From positions 1-55,441 of the forward strand of contig CAIKUQ010000053.1 of the NCBI GenBank assembly GCA_903830655.1: a DNA stretch of 55,441 nt. Direction: 5' to 3'. Position 1 is the first letter of the stretch. Every line of letters begins with the position of its first letter. Of the stretch, positions 23,577 to 31,039 are shown piece after piece. The DNA is from an uncultured Actinomycetes bacterium (GTDB lineage Bacteria > Actinomycetota > Acidimicrobiia > Acidimicrobiales > RAAP-2). The notes beneath the pieces are model-generated. The model had not been told where the DNA came from. It made no database searches and saw nothing but the letters and a program-made list of their open reading frames with translations. Made by a program: the position numbers and the translations under genes.

Positions 23577-24521
23577 ATGATGGCAAACCTGTGGGTCGTA
23601 CTCGAACCAACCAATGGAGGTTTTACCTCCACCTCACTTGAACTCTTGAGCCACGCTCGCACCGTTGCTTCTTCAGTTTCTGGTGTTACGTGGGCCGAGG
23701 GCTCATCGTACGCCGCCCAAGCTGGTGAGTACGGCGCCACCACCCTCTACACCATTGACGTTCTGGCAGATACCCTGCCCGGGGCGGCGGTGGCGGCCGC
23801 CATCGCCGGGGGAGCACTGCCCGACGCAATCTTGATTCCCACCAGTTATGACGGACGTGACATCGCGGGTCGCCTTTCTGCTCGACTCCAGCGCTCGGTT
23901 CTAACGAACGCGACAAACGTGACCAACGAGCTACACACCGAACACCAAATCTTTGGGGGAACCCAACTCGTCGATGCTCACTTCACCACACCTGGAGTTG
24001 GAATTGTCGTTGTTCGTGCCAAGTGCTTCGTGGCGTCGCCTTCGGGTGGGCCACCAGCCAGCCTCTCTGCGCTTACCGTTCCCGATTTAGGTCGACGTGG
24101 GGAAAGCACAATTACAAACCGACACGTGGAAGAGCGCTCTGGGCCGAAGTTGGAAGAGGCGGCGGTCGTAGTTTCGGGTGGCCGGGGCATTGGCGACGTC
24201 GCGGGATTCGCCTTAGTCGAAGAAGTGGCGAAGCTACTTCACGGCGCCGCGGGTGCAAGTCGAGCCATCGTCGACGCCGGTTGGGTCCCGTATTCGTTAC
24301 AGGTTGGCCAAACGGGTAAGACCGTTAAGCCTGAGGTCTATATCGCCTGCGGTATTTCGGGGGCCACTCAACACATGGTTGGTATGAAGGGGTCAAAAAC
24401 CATCATTGCGATTAACAAAGATCCCGATGCCCCCATCTTCCAAATCGCTGATCTTGGCATTGTCGGAGATGTTAAGTCCGTCTTGCCGGCACTAGCGGCC
24501 GCTCTACGGGCACGCCAGTAG
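23577..24521 (+). CDS. etfA: Electron transfer flavoprotein alpha subunit
   Basis: 314 residues starting ATGATG at 23577, with GGGGAA upstream. The C-terminal FAD-binding domain is clear: VVSGGRGIG, AIVDAGWVPYSLQVGQTGKTV, CGISGATQHMVGMKGSKTI, AINKDPDAPIFQIADLGIVG. The N-terminal domain contains the Rossmann-like region with LIPTSYDGRDIAGRLSARL. It forms the heterodimer with EtfB. Confidence 0.96.
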   Translation: MMANLWVVLEPTNGGFTSTSLELLSHARTVASSVSGVTWAEGSSYAAQAGEYGATTLYTIDVLADTLPGAAVAAAIAGGALPDAILIPTSYDGRDIAGRLSARLQRSVLTNATNVTNELHTEHQIFGGTQLVDAHFTTPGVGIVVVRAKCFVASPSGGPPASLSALTVPDLGRRGESTITNRHVEERSGPKLEEAAVVVSGGRGIGDVAGFALVEEVAKLLHGAAGASRAIVDAGWVPYSLQVGQTGKTVKPEVYIACGISGATQHMVGMKGSKTIIAINKDPDAPIFQIADLGIVGDVKSVLPALAAALRARQ

Positions 24522-24533
24522 CGGGACTTATTT

Positions 24534-25982
24534 GTGAATTCATTGGTCACCTTCAAGCGTGGACCATGGCTCGCCTTGGCGGCGCTGAGTTTGTGTCAAT
24601 TGATGGTGGCTCTTGACGCGACCGTAATCAATATCGCCTTACCCGCGGCTCAGTCGGACCTTCACTTTTCAGCGGGGAATCGTCAGTGGTTGATTACCGC
24701 GTACGCCCTCACCTTTGGTTCTTTGTTGTTGCTCGGGGGCCGACTCACCGATCTGTGGGGACGGCGCAATGCAGTTTTGATCGGCCTGGTGGGTTTCGCC
24801 GGTGCCTCCGCGCTCGGTGGCATGGCGCATTCTTTTAACGCCCTAGTTACCGCTCGCGCAATTCAAGGGGGTTTCGGGGCCCTACTGGCACCGGCCGCGC
24901 TCGCTCTCGTGAGTGTTACCTTCGAAGCGGCGGCACAACGAGCTAAGGCTTTTGTGATTTTTGGAGCCATTAGTGCATCCGGGGCGGCGATTGGACTTTT
25001 GCTCGGTGGAGCACTCACCCAGTGGTACTCGTGGCGCTGGTGCTTGTATATCAATCTCCTCTTCGCTGCGATAGCCGCAATCGGCATTCTCGCTTTTGTG
25101 CGTGGCGGCAAGGACCACCATCAGCTCAAGCTCGACGTGGTGGGCACGGTCATTGGTAGTTCCGGGTTGTTCTTCTTGGTGTATGGACTTGGTCACGCGG
25201 AGTCAACGAGTTGGACTACTAGTGCGACCTGGCTCAGTATCGCATCGGGCGTTATTTTGCTCGCCTCTTTTGTGCGAACTCAAAACAGTGTTGCTACTCC
25301 ATTGCTGCCGCTGAGACTGCTCACTCATAGAACGAGAGCGGGAAGCCACATTGCGCTCTTTGTCACCAGCTTTGGCATGTTCGGTCTCACGCTCTTCTTG
25401 GCCTATTACTTAGAGAACATTGCTCGGTATACCCCGTTACAAACAGGATTAGCTTTTTTGCCACTGGTGCTTGCGATGGCCCTTTCCGCGAGTGTGGCCT
25501 CCGCGCGATTACTCGCGCTCGTTGGCCCCCGGCCCCTGATTCCGACTGGTCTGGTCTTGTCCGCAATGGGGCTGGTGCTCTTTACTCGCTTGCCTTTGCA
25601 ACCCAACTACGCCAGCTACGTCCTGCCTGGCTTGATAGTGCTCGGATTGGGCATTGGGCTGATTTTTGCTCCCGCGGTTGCGAGTGCGACGTGGGGAGTC
25701 GAAAAATCTGAAGCGGGTGCCGCTTCGGCGGTGGTGAACGCAACCCAAAACATTGGTGGCTCAGTTGGTACGGCGCTACTTAACTCGTTAGCGGTCTCGG
25801 CAACCACTGGTGCCTTGGTGATGATTCACCATCCAACTGTCCAAGAAATTGGTCGAGCCACCTTGCACGGCTACGCGCGGGCCTTCTGGGTAGCCGCGGG
25901 ACTTTTTGTCGTGGGAGCGATAGTGACCTTTGTGATGTTGGACTCGGGGGTACCCGAGAGTCACGTCGAAATTTCGAATTAA
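24534..25982 (+). CDS. MFS transporter, DHA2 (14-TM) drug:H+ antiporter type
   Basis: 482 residues from GTG 24534, twelve bases after etfA. Fourteen hydrophobic segments. DHA2 motifs include LDATVINIALPAAQSDL in helix 1, motif A as LGGRLTDLWGRRNAVL, and motif C-like ASGAAIGLLLGGAL. Such proteins export drugs, dyes or metabolites with proton antiport; the substrate is not predictable. The C-terminus shares a TTAA with the stop codon of the convergent SCO1664-like gene. Confidence 0.92.
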   Translation: MNSLVTFKRGPWLALAALSLCQLMVALDATVINIALPAAQSDLHFSAGNRQWLITAYALTFGSLLLLGGRLTDLWGRRNAVLIGLVGFAGASALGGMAHSFNALVTARAIQGGFGALLAPAALALVSVTFEAAAQRAKAFVIFGAISASGAAIGLLLGGALTQWYSWRWCLYINLLFAAIAAIGILAFVRGGKDHHQLKLDVVGTVIGSSGLFFLVYGLGHAESTSWTTSATWLSIASGVILLASFVRTQNSVATPLLPLRLLTHRTRAGSHIALFVTSFGMFGLTLFLAYYLENIARYTPLQTGLAFLPLVLAMALSASVASARLLALVGPRPLIPTGLVLSAMGLVLFTRLPLQPNYASYVLPGLIVLGLGIGLIFAPAVASATWGVEKSEAGAASAVVNATQNIGGSVGTALLNSLAVSATTGALVMIHHPTVQEIGRATLHGYARAFWVAAGLFVVGAIVTFVMLDSGVPESHVEISN

Positions 25983-26686
25983 ACCAAGGGCCAAGGGTAG
26001 GGCGGCCAATCGGCCTCTTCATCTGGTTCGGGCAGTTGGCCTAAGCCCAACAACCAGTTAGCGCGATGAACCACCGCCGTTACCTCATCGGCCGACAACC
26101 ACTCGAGAAGTGGCGTGCCAGCACCTTCAATGAATGTCGCGAGGCGCGCTCTCCACTGCTCGCTTAAGGGCCTACCGGTAAAGTCCCAGATCACGGTGCG
26201 CAGTTTGTCCTCTTCGTGGAAGCAAAGTCCGTTATCAATGGCCCAGCAACGTGCGCCGTCAAAAAGAATATGACCGCCCTTTCGATCAGCGTTGTTAGCC
26301 AAGATGTCGAAGATACAGAGATCCACAAACCATTCGGTGAATTCAGGGCGTTCACGCAGAGTGAAGTAGTGATCGTCGGTTGCCTCTTCAATCCACATTT
26401 GCAATGAACCCCAACCAAAGGGCGCATCTTCACGGGCAATGGTGAGTGGGACTAAGTCCACGCCCAGCAAGGTGGCTAATTCGTAGGCCGCGACTTCACG
26501 ACGCCAGAGACCCTCTTCGAAGTCCCACAGTAAGCGTTCTCCCGCTTCCGCCTTGTAACAGGCGAGACTTCGGGCCTCGCCCAAGGTCACGCTCACGAGC
26601 AGGGCCTGGTTCGATGAGGCTTGAATGCGGCCCTCGAGGGATATCTCGCCCTGGGTAAGCAGCGCAATCTGTTCTTCGCGGGTCAT
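25979..26686 (-). CDS. SCO1664-family protein (PI3/4-kinase-like fold)
   Basis: 235 residues. Recognisable segments are VYKAEAGE-like LACYKAEAGERLLWDFEEG, LWRREVAAYELATLLG, DDHYFTLRE, and the kinase-like active-site region FDILANNADRKGGHIL with IDNGLCFH. The N-A-D-R-K / D-N-G pair matches the PI3K/PI4K-type catalytic loop and DFG-equivalent. It is the last gene of a conserved actinobacterial trio with DUF3090 and a phosphomutase-like protein; no reaction is established. The ATG overlaps the DUF3090 stop by one base. Its stop interlocks with that of the MFS gene. Confidence 0.88.
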   Translation of the reverse strand: MTREEQIALLTQGEISLEGRIQASSNQALLVSVTLGEARSLACYKAEAGERLLWDFEEGLWRREVAAYELATLLGVDLVPLTIAREDAPFGWGSLQMWIEEATDDHYFTLRERPEFTEWFVDLCIFDILANNADRKGGHILFDGARCWAIDNGLCFHEEDKLRTVIWDFTGRPLSEQWRARLATFIEGAGTPLLEWLSADEVTAVVHRANWLLGLGQLPEPDEEADWPPYPWPLV

Positions 26687-27165
26687 TAGCTAATCGGTGG
26701 AGCGAATCCGTTGGTGCGTGGGCAGTCGTGACCACGAGGGTCTAGTGGCCCACCACACAACGGGCACGGCGCGCGTCCCGCTTCGACGAGTCGAGTAATG
26801 GCGATGGCTAATCCACCGGCCATCTCACGGGTAAGTCCGAGTGAGAGGGAATCTTCTTCATCGATGGACTCAATAGTGAGTTCGATAGTTTTGTTTTCTT
26901 CGTCCACGAGAACGCTGATGTCCCCGGCCACGAGGTCCTGCTCGATTTCGTCTTCGAGTGTGAAATCGTCGGGGAGGTGGCCTGGGCGTCCCATCTCCTT
27001 GATGGCTATGGCAATCCACTCGGACAGTGCAGAAAGTTGTTGCTTCTCACACTTCACTACAACCAGTCGTCGACCTTGGCGAGCTTGCAACAGAAAGAGG
27101 CGATTACCCACCACTCCACGGGTGCCGACCATTACTTTGTCGGGGCTGGGAAATTCGTAGTTCAT
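26686..27165 (-). CDS. DUF3090 family protein (SCO1662/Rv2134c type)
   Basis: 159 residues. It starts MNYEFPSPDKVMVGTRGVVG and has FLLQARQGRRLVVVKCEKQQ, both typical of the family. It ends in a zinc-finger-like CPLCGGPLDPRGHDCPR (two C-x2-C/H-type pairs). Function unknown. It overlaps the phosphomutase-like gene by four bases upstream and the SCO1664-like gene by one base downstream, so the trio is tightly coupled. Confidence 0.9.
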   Translation of the reverse strand: MNYEFPSPDKVMVGTRGVVGNRLFLLQARQGRRLVVVKCEKQQLSALSEWIAIAIKEMGRPGHLPDDFTLEDEIEQDLVAGDISVLVDEENKTIELTIESIDEEDSLSLGLTREMAGGLAIAITRLVEAGRAPCPLCGGPLDPRGHDCPRTNGFAPPIS

Positions 27166-27797
27166 GAGGGAATCAATTCTGTGAGGTCGGTGGTGTTGTT
27201 GACACTAAGGGCCAGTGGCGCGTGCGCTCCCAAGAGCAGGACACTAACTGAACAGGTTGAAATTACGGTGCGCTGAAAGAGATCGAGCGGAATGCCTTGG
27301 GCCATTGCGACGACCGCCTTAATAGGATCGGCGTGAGATACAACGATGATTGATTGGCCCGGGTGCTTTTCGTGCAATGTGCCAAGTGCGTCCCACATGC
27401 GAGTTTGCATTTCCACAAACGATTCCCCCTGGGGAAAGCGGAATGTTGAAGGTGCGTTTTGCACGGTTCGCCACTCGGGCTTCTTGGATAACAGGGCCAA
27501 CTTTTTACCCGTCCACTGGCCAAAGTCACACTCAATGACGCCAGAACTCTTGAGGGTGCGCAACTTCAAGGCTTTGGCAATGGGGGCGGCCGTTTCTTGG
27601 GCCCGTTCGAGGGGGGAGGCGTAGAGAACAGTCGGGGGAGTTTTCATGGCCGCAAAACGCTCAGCAACTCGTTCGGCTTGTTCTCGGCCTTTAGGAGAAA
27701 GGTGCAGTCCGGGCGCGCGACCGGGTAAGACAACGCCCGTCGAGGTCGTTTGTCCGTGACGAACGAGAAAGATAGTGGTGGGCTTTTTCGCAGGCAT
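27162..27797 (-). CDS. Histidine phosphatase-superfamily protein, MSMEG_4193-type
   Basis: 211 residues. The phosphoglycerate-mutase-like catalytic motif is FLVRHGQT at about 10-17 (His nucleophile). Other family features are SPLERAQETAAPIA (second Arg) and VVSHADPIKAVVA (second His). It belongs to the actinobacterial phosphomutase-like family that travels with DUF3090 and SCO1664-like proteins. The substrate is unknown. Three bases separate it from the F420-dehydrogenase-type gene upstream. Confidence 0.9.
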   Translation of the reverse strand: MPAKKPTTIFLVRHGQTTSTGVVLPGRAPGLHLSPKGREQAERVAERFAAMKTPPTVLYASPLERAQETAAPIAKALKLRTLKSSGVIECDFGQWTGKKLALLSKKPEWRTVQNAPSTFRFPQGESFVEMQTRMWDALGTLHEKHPGQSIIVVSHADPIKAVVAMAQGIPLDLFQRTVISTCSVSVLLLGAHAPLALSVNNTTDLTELIPS

Positions 27798-27800
27798 CAG

Positions 27801-28925
27801 TTACGCCGAGGTGACCGGAATGCGTCGTGGACCGGGGTTTTGTGTCTCGGGCCAGCGCTTGCGTGACAGCGTGGCCAGCTTGTGCAAGAGGGCCACCGCA
27901 CCTGGATCATCATCTCCGGGGCGAGTTTCAATGAGGCCCCTGTCCTTCAGAGCGGTGACCAACTCACGGCCCTGGTCGGTGCGAACAATAACCAAGGTCC
28001 AGTCACCAAAGGCGCCAATGCCACCCGTTGAGATGTCAGCGTGCTCGGCAGAAAAGTCTGGGCAGTGCGTGCACCCCTCGCGAGTAAAGGCGTGCGCCTC
28101 TTTTAGCGGGACCTCGTAGAAGCCGCCATCCTTCGTCCAGAGCTGGAAGATTCCCTTAATGTTCATCTTCACTATGTCAGCGCGCTTGATGCCGTATTTG
28201 GCCTCGAAGAGTTCTTCGAAAATGGAGTCATCAAAGGTCTTCGAGCACAGTAGACCAATGGTGAGTCCAAGACGACGGGCAATCTTTCCAGACTTGCGCG
28301 ATTTCATAACCGCGGGGGCCGAAGCCATGCATCCCATACCAACCAGTGCGATACGTTCGGCACCATCTTCAACCGCTTTGGGGTACGCCATCAAGTTGGC
28401 GCTGTAGGTGTAGCGAGACTTCGCAGTGGCGAGAACATCCTCGCGGGTTTTTGCCACGCGAGCTTCAGCGCGCCAGGTTGAGCCGTCACCCTCGAGCCCG
28501 CTCACCAGAGCGGCATCGATAATGTCATTTTCCAGCGCGTAGATCAACAGGGTCGAAACAAAACCCCCATCCTGCCCGTTTTCCACCAAACTGGGATCGC
28601 TCGAGCGAGCCAAGAAGACATCTCCGATTCCAAATACCTCTTCGTCGGTGCGTTCACGTGCAAATCGCACGTTGTCGGCTTCGGATTCCCAGTTTCGAAA
28701 TCGTGGGCAAGCACGAGTACACAGCGTGCAGCCCGTTTCACCATGGGTGCAGTTCTCGCTGTCGCCATCTTTATCAATGTGCCATGGCTTGTAGACGCCA
28801 TCGGCGGTGTTGTAATCCAAGACGTCGTGGGGGCATGAGACCACGCAGGCGGCGCAGCCGGTGCACAGGCCCGAGGTCACCACTTCGCGAAAGAGTTCAG
28901 TCCACTGGGGTTTTTCCATGCTCAT
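27801..28925 (-). CDS. Coenzyme F420 hydrogenase/dehydrogenase beta subunit (FrhB/FdhB family)
   Basis: 374 residues. There are two N-terminal [4Fe-4S] ferredoxin motifs: CTGCAACVVSCP near 20 and CTHGETGCTLCTRACP near 58. Then come the FrhB_FdhB N domain (ARSSDPSLVENGQDGGFVS) and the C domain with VGMGCMASAP, LLCSKTF and GCTHCPDFSAEHADISTGG. The fold binds FAD and passes electrons between F420H2, Fe-S clusters and partners. It heads a four-gene operon with the phosphomutase-like, DUF3090 and SCO1664-like genes. The start ATG 28925 follows TAACCT by seven bases; MSMEKP has a second ATG at 28919. Confidence 0.9.
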   Translation of the reverse strand: MSMEKPQWTELFREVVTSGLCTGCAACVVSCPHDVLDYNTADGVYKPWHIDKDGDSENCTHGETGCTLCTRACPRFRNWESEADNVRFARERTDEEVFGIGDVFLARSSDPSLVENGQDGGFVSTLLIYALENDIIDAALVSGLEGDGSTWRAEARVAKTREDVLATAKSRYTYSANLMAYPKAVEDGAERIALVGMGCMASAPAVMKSRKSGKIARRLGLTIGLLCSKTFDDSIFEELFEAKYGIKRADIVKMNIKGIFQLWTKDGGFYEVPLKEAHAFTREGCTHCPDFSAEHADISTGGIGAFGDWTLVIVRTDQGRELVTALKDRGLIETRPGDDDPGAVALLHKLATLSRKRWPETQNPGPRRIPVTSA

Positions 28926-28932
28926 GGGTTAA

Positions 28933-28938
28933 AGGTTA
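28933..28938 (-). promoter_or_regulatory. -10 element of leaderless F420-dehydrogenase operon
   Basis: Minus-strand TAACCT is seven bases before ATG 28925. Confidence 0.45.
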
Positions 28939-28950
28939 GTCAAGGTCGGA

Positions 28951-28968
28951 CCGTTTGGCTCCAAACGG
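28951..28968. promoter_or_regulatory. Perfect 18-bp dyad between divergent promoters (candidate operator)
   Basis: CCGTTTGG-CT-CCAAACGG has 8-bp arms. It directly abuts the -10 box of the plus-strand glycosylase gene (28969) and lies 12 bp from the -10 of the minus-strand operon. Nothing else explains it. Confidence 0.5.
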
Positions 28969-28974
28969 TACATT
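28969..28974 (+). promoter_or_regulatory. -10 element of leaderless Fpg/Nei-type gene
   Basis: TACATT lies five bases before ATG 28980, immediately after the 18-bp dyad. Confidence 0.45.
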
Positions 28975-28979
28975 GACAT

Positions 28980-29765
28980 ATGCCCGAAATCTTGGAGATC
29001 GAGTCATACCGCCAGTTGGCCGACCGTGTCGTGGGCGCCGCCATCTCCAAGGGTTGGGCTGATACGTACGCCGCCAAGAAGCTCCCATCAGTGAGTTCAT
29101 GGGCGAGAGCGGTTAAGGGCTTGCGAATTACCGGTACCAGTCGCCGGGGCAAGTTGATGCTCATCGATACCAGTGGACCCACCTTGGGGATGCGCTTTGG
29201 TATGACCGGTGTGTTATTGCTCGATGGCCGAAGCGGTATTGAAGGACTCTTCTACGGACCGCACACCTTCAAAAAAGAGTGGGTCCGTGGGGGACTTGAA
29301 CTTAGCGATGGGCGCCGATTGCTCTTGCACGACCCCCGACGTCTCGGTCGATTCGAAATCGAGCCGAATCTCGACGAACTCGGACCCGACGCCTTGTCGT
29401 TGACTAAAAAAGAGTTCACAACGGCAATGACAATTTCGCGTGGCGGCGGTGCGGCAATTAAAGCCCGGCTCCTCGATCAATCAGTTCTCGCTGGTGTGGG
29501 CAATCTCCTCGGTGACGAGATGCTCTTTCGTGCTGGTATTGATCCCAATACACCCACCGGCCACTTGACCCCAGGGCAAAAGGACACTCTCTATACGTGC
29601 CTTCGAGCGACACTCAAGCAATTGCAAAAGCGTGGTGGTTCACACTTGGGAAATCACATGCCAGCGAGAACACCGGGAGGAATCTGTCCGCAAGACGGAG
29701 GGCCAATGAGAATTTCCGTCATAGGTGGGCGTACAACCTATTGGTGCGCAAAGCACCAGCACTGA
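28980..29765 (+). CDS. Fpg/Nei-family DNA glycosylase
   Basis: 261 residues. The N-terminus is MPEILEIE, so after Met removal the catalytic Pro2-Glu3 pair is intact. The beta-hairpin lysine region is SRRGKLMLID, then GMRFGMTGVLLLDG. The H2TH region is GVGNLLGDEMLFRAGIDP. The zinc-finger region is altered: CPQDGGPMRI and then TTYWCAKHQH, so C-x2-C/C-x2-C becomes C-x2-D/C-x2-H. It would excise oxidised bases by a glycosylase/AP-lyase reaction, if the finger still folds. The PEILEIE start resembles a separate actinobacterial branch rather than classical MutM. Confidence 0.85.
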   Translation: MPEILEIESYRQLADRVVGAAISKGWADTYAAKKLPSVSSWARAVKGLRITGTSRRGKLMLIDTSGPTLGMRFGMTGVLLLDGRSGIEGLFYGPHTFKKEWVRGGLELSDGRRLLLHDPRRLGRFEIEPNLDELGPDALSLTKKEFTTAMTISRGGGAAIKARLLDQSVLAGVGNLLGDEMLFRAGIDPNTPTGHLTPGQKDTLYTCLRATLKQLQKRGGSHLGNHMPARTPGGICPQDGGPMRISVIGGRTTYWCAKHQH

Positions 29766-29852
29766 AGAAGCAGAAAGTTCTAGAAATACCCGAATCTGAG
29801 GATTGGACCGAGATGGTCAGTTTGCCATCGCCAAATGCGAGAAACTGGTGAC

Positions 29853-30458
29853 ATGGAACAATTTATTACCGCACACGGCTACTTAGCGCTCGCCATCATT
29901 TCAATCCTCGAGTCGGCCTGCGTGCCTATTCCTTCAGAGGTCACCTTCGGTGTTGCCGGAGCACTTTGCACGACCGCCATTACTGGTCACGCACTCTTCT
30001 CACTGCCAATCGTCATCATCATTGGAGTCATTACCTCTGGAATTGGGTCTCAGATCGCCTACGAAATCGGTCGTGAGGCTGGTCGCCCCTTCGTCGAGCG
30101 CTACGGCAAGTGGTTTTTGATCTCCCACCGTGACCTGGACTCTGTAGAGCGCTGGTTCGACAAGCGTGGATCAATTTCAGTTTTGATTGCGCGCGTACTG
30201 CCCTTTGCTCGTTCGGCAATTTCGATTCCGGCTGGTATTGCCAAGATGCCCCGGGGTCGTTTTATTGTCCTTACCCTTATTGGTTCGACTGGTTGGGTGT
30301 GGCTGCTCGCCGCCTTGGGCGAAGCCGCAGGCAAGAAATGGACTCACGTGGCCAAGAATTTCCACAAGGTTCAGACGCCAATTATTGCTCTCGTGGTCCT
30401 CTTGATTGTGGCCTTCGTTGTAGTGAGACTTCGCACACTGCGCCGCCACAACAACTAA
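29853..30458 (+). CDS. DedA family membrane protein (VTT domain)
   Basis: 201 residues from ATG 29853; ATG 29835 is also in frame. The family motifs are present: ILESACVPIPSEVTFG near the N-terminus, GSQIAYEIGREAGRPFVERYG, the amphipathic FDKRGSISVLIARVLPFARSAISIPAG, and a C-terminal helix pair. DedA proteins recycle or flip undecaprenyl phosphate and other lipids and support membrane homeostasis. The conserved R-x-x-P-x-x-R and G-x-x-x-G segments are intact. Its stop interlocks (CTAA) with that of the bcp gene. Confidence 0.9.
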   Translation: MEQFITAHGYLALAIISILESACVPIPSEVTFGVAGALCTTAITGHALFSLPIVIIIGVITSGIGSQIAYEIGREAGRPFVERYGKWFLISHRDLDSVERWFDKRGSISVLIARVLPFARSAISIPAGIAKMPRGRFIVLTLIGSTGWVWLLAALGEAAGKKWTHVAKNFHKVQTPIIALVVLLIVAFVVVRLRTLRRHNN

Positions 30459-30925
30459 TCCAGCTCACGTAACGCGGCGAGTACTTTGACGGCGTGCCCG
30501 TCAGCGCGTACGCCGTACCACGTTGCTTCCACCTTTCCTTTGGGGGAGATGATGAAGGTCGAGCGAATGACACCAATGACTTTTTTGCCGTACATCATCT
30601 TTTCGCCGTAGGCGCCGTAGGCACTCATCACTTTCTTTTCGGGATCACTGAGCAGGCTGGACCTGAGGCCATACTTTTTTCGAAAGGCGACGTGAGCAAC
30701 GGCGCCGTCGGGAGAGAGGCCAATGACCTTCACGCCCAGCTTCGTAAAGGCAGTTAGTTCATCATTGAATTGGCACGCCTCCTTGGTGCATCCGGGCGTG
30801 TCATCGGCTGGATAAAAGTAGAGAACCACTCGTTCGCCTCGAAAGTCCTTTAAAGCGACCTTCTGGGCATCTTGATCGAGCAAGGTAAAGGCGGGGGCAG
30901 TCTTGCCAACCTCTAGACGGGCCAT
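30455..30925 (-). CDS. bcp: Thioredoxin-dependent peroxiredoxin Bcp/PrxQ
   Basis: 156 residues, normal for the family. The peroxidatic and resolving cysteines are in TPGCTKEACQF, five residues apart (atypical 2-Cys PrxQ). The preceding YFYPADD and a conserved Arg (VIRSTFIISPKGKV) complete the active site. It reduces hydroperoxides using thioredoxin in the cytoplasm. ATG 30925 has AAGGAGA upstream. Confidence 0.94.
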   Translation of the reverse strand: MARLEVGKTAPAFTLLDQDAQKVALKDFRGERVVLYFYPADDTPGCTKEACQFNDELTAFTKLGVKVIGLSPDGAVAHVAFRKKYGLRSSLLSDPEKKVMSAYGAYGEKMMYGKKVIGVIRSTFIISPKGKVEATWYGVRADGHAVKVLAALRELD

Positions 30926-30966
30926 GAGTTGTTCTCCTTTTTTCTTAAGAGGGTAGGCTAGTTAGG

Positions 30967-30996
30967 AAGCTCTATGAAGCGAGCTTGGGCCTTTTT
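30967..30996 (+). promoter_or_regulatory. Weak hairpin with T-run before helicase gene
   Basis: AAGCTC (30967-30972) pairs with GAGCTT (30981-30986), followed by GGGCC and TTTTT. It could attenuate the helicase leader, but the stem is short with an 8-nt loop. Confidence 0.25.
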
Positions 30997-31039
30997 GTAC
31001 GAATGAGCGGTTCGGGGTCCGACCGAGAAACGACTCATT

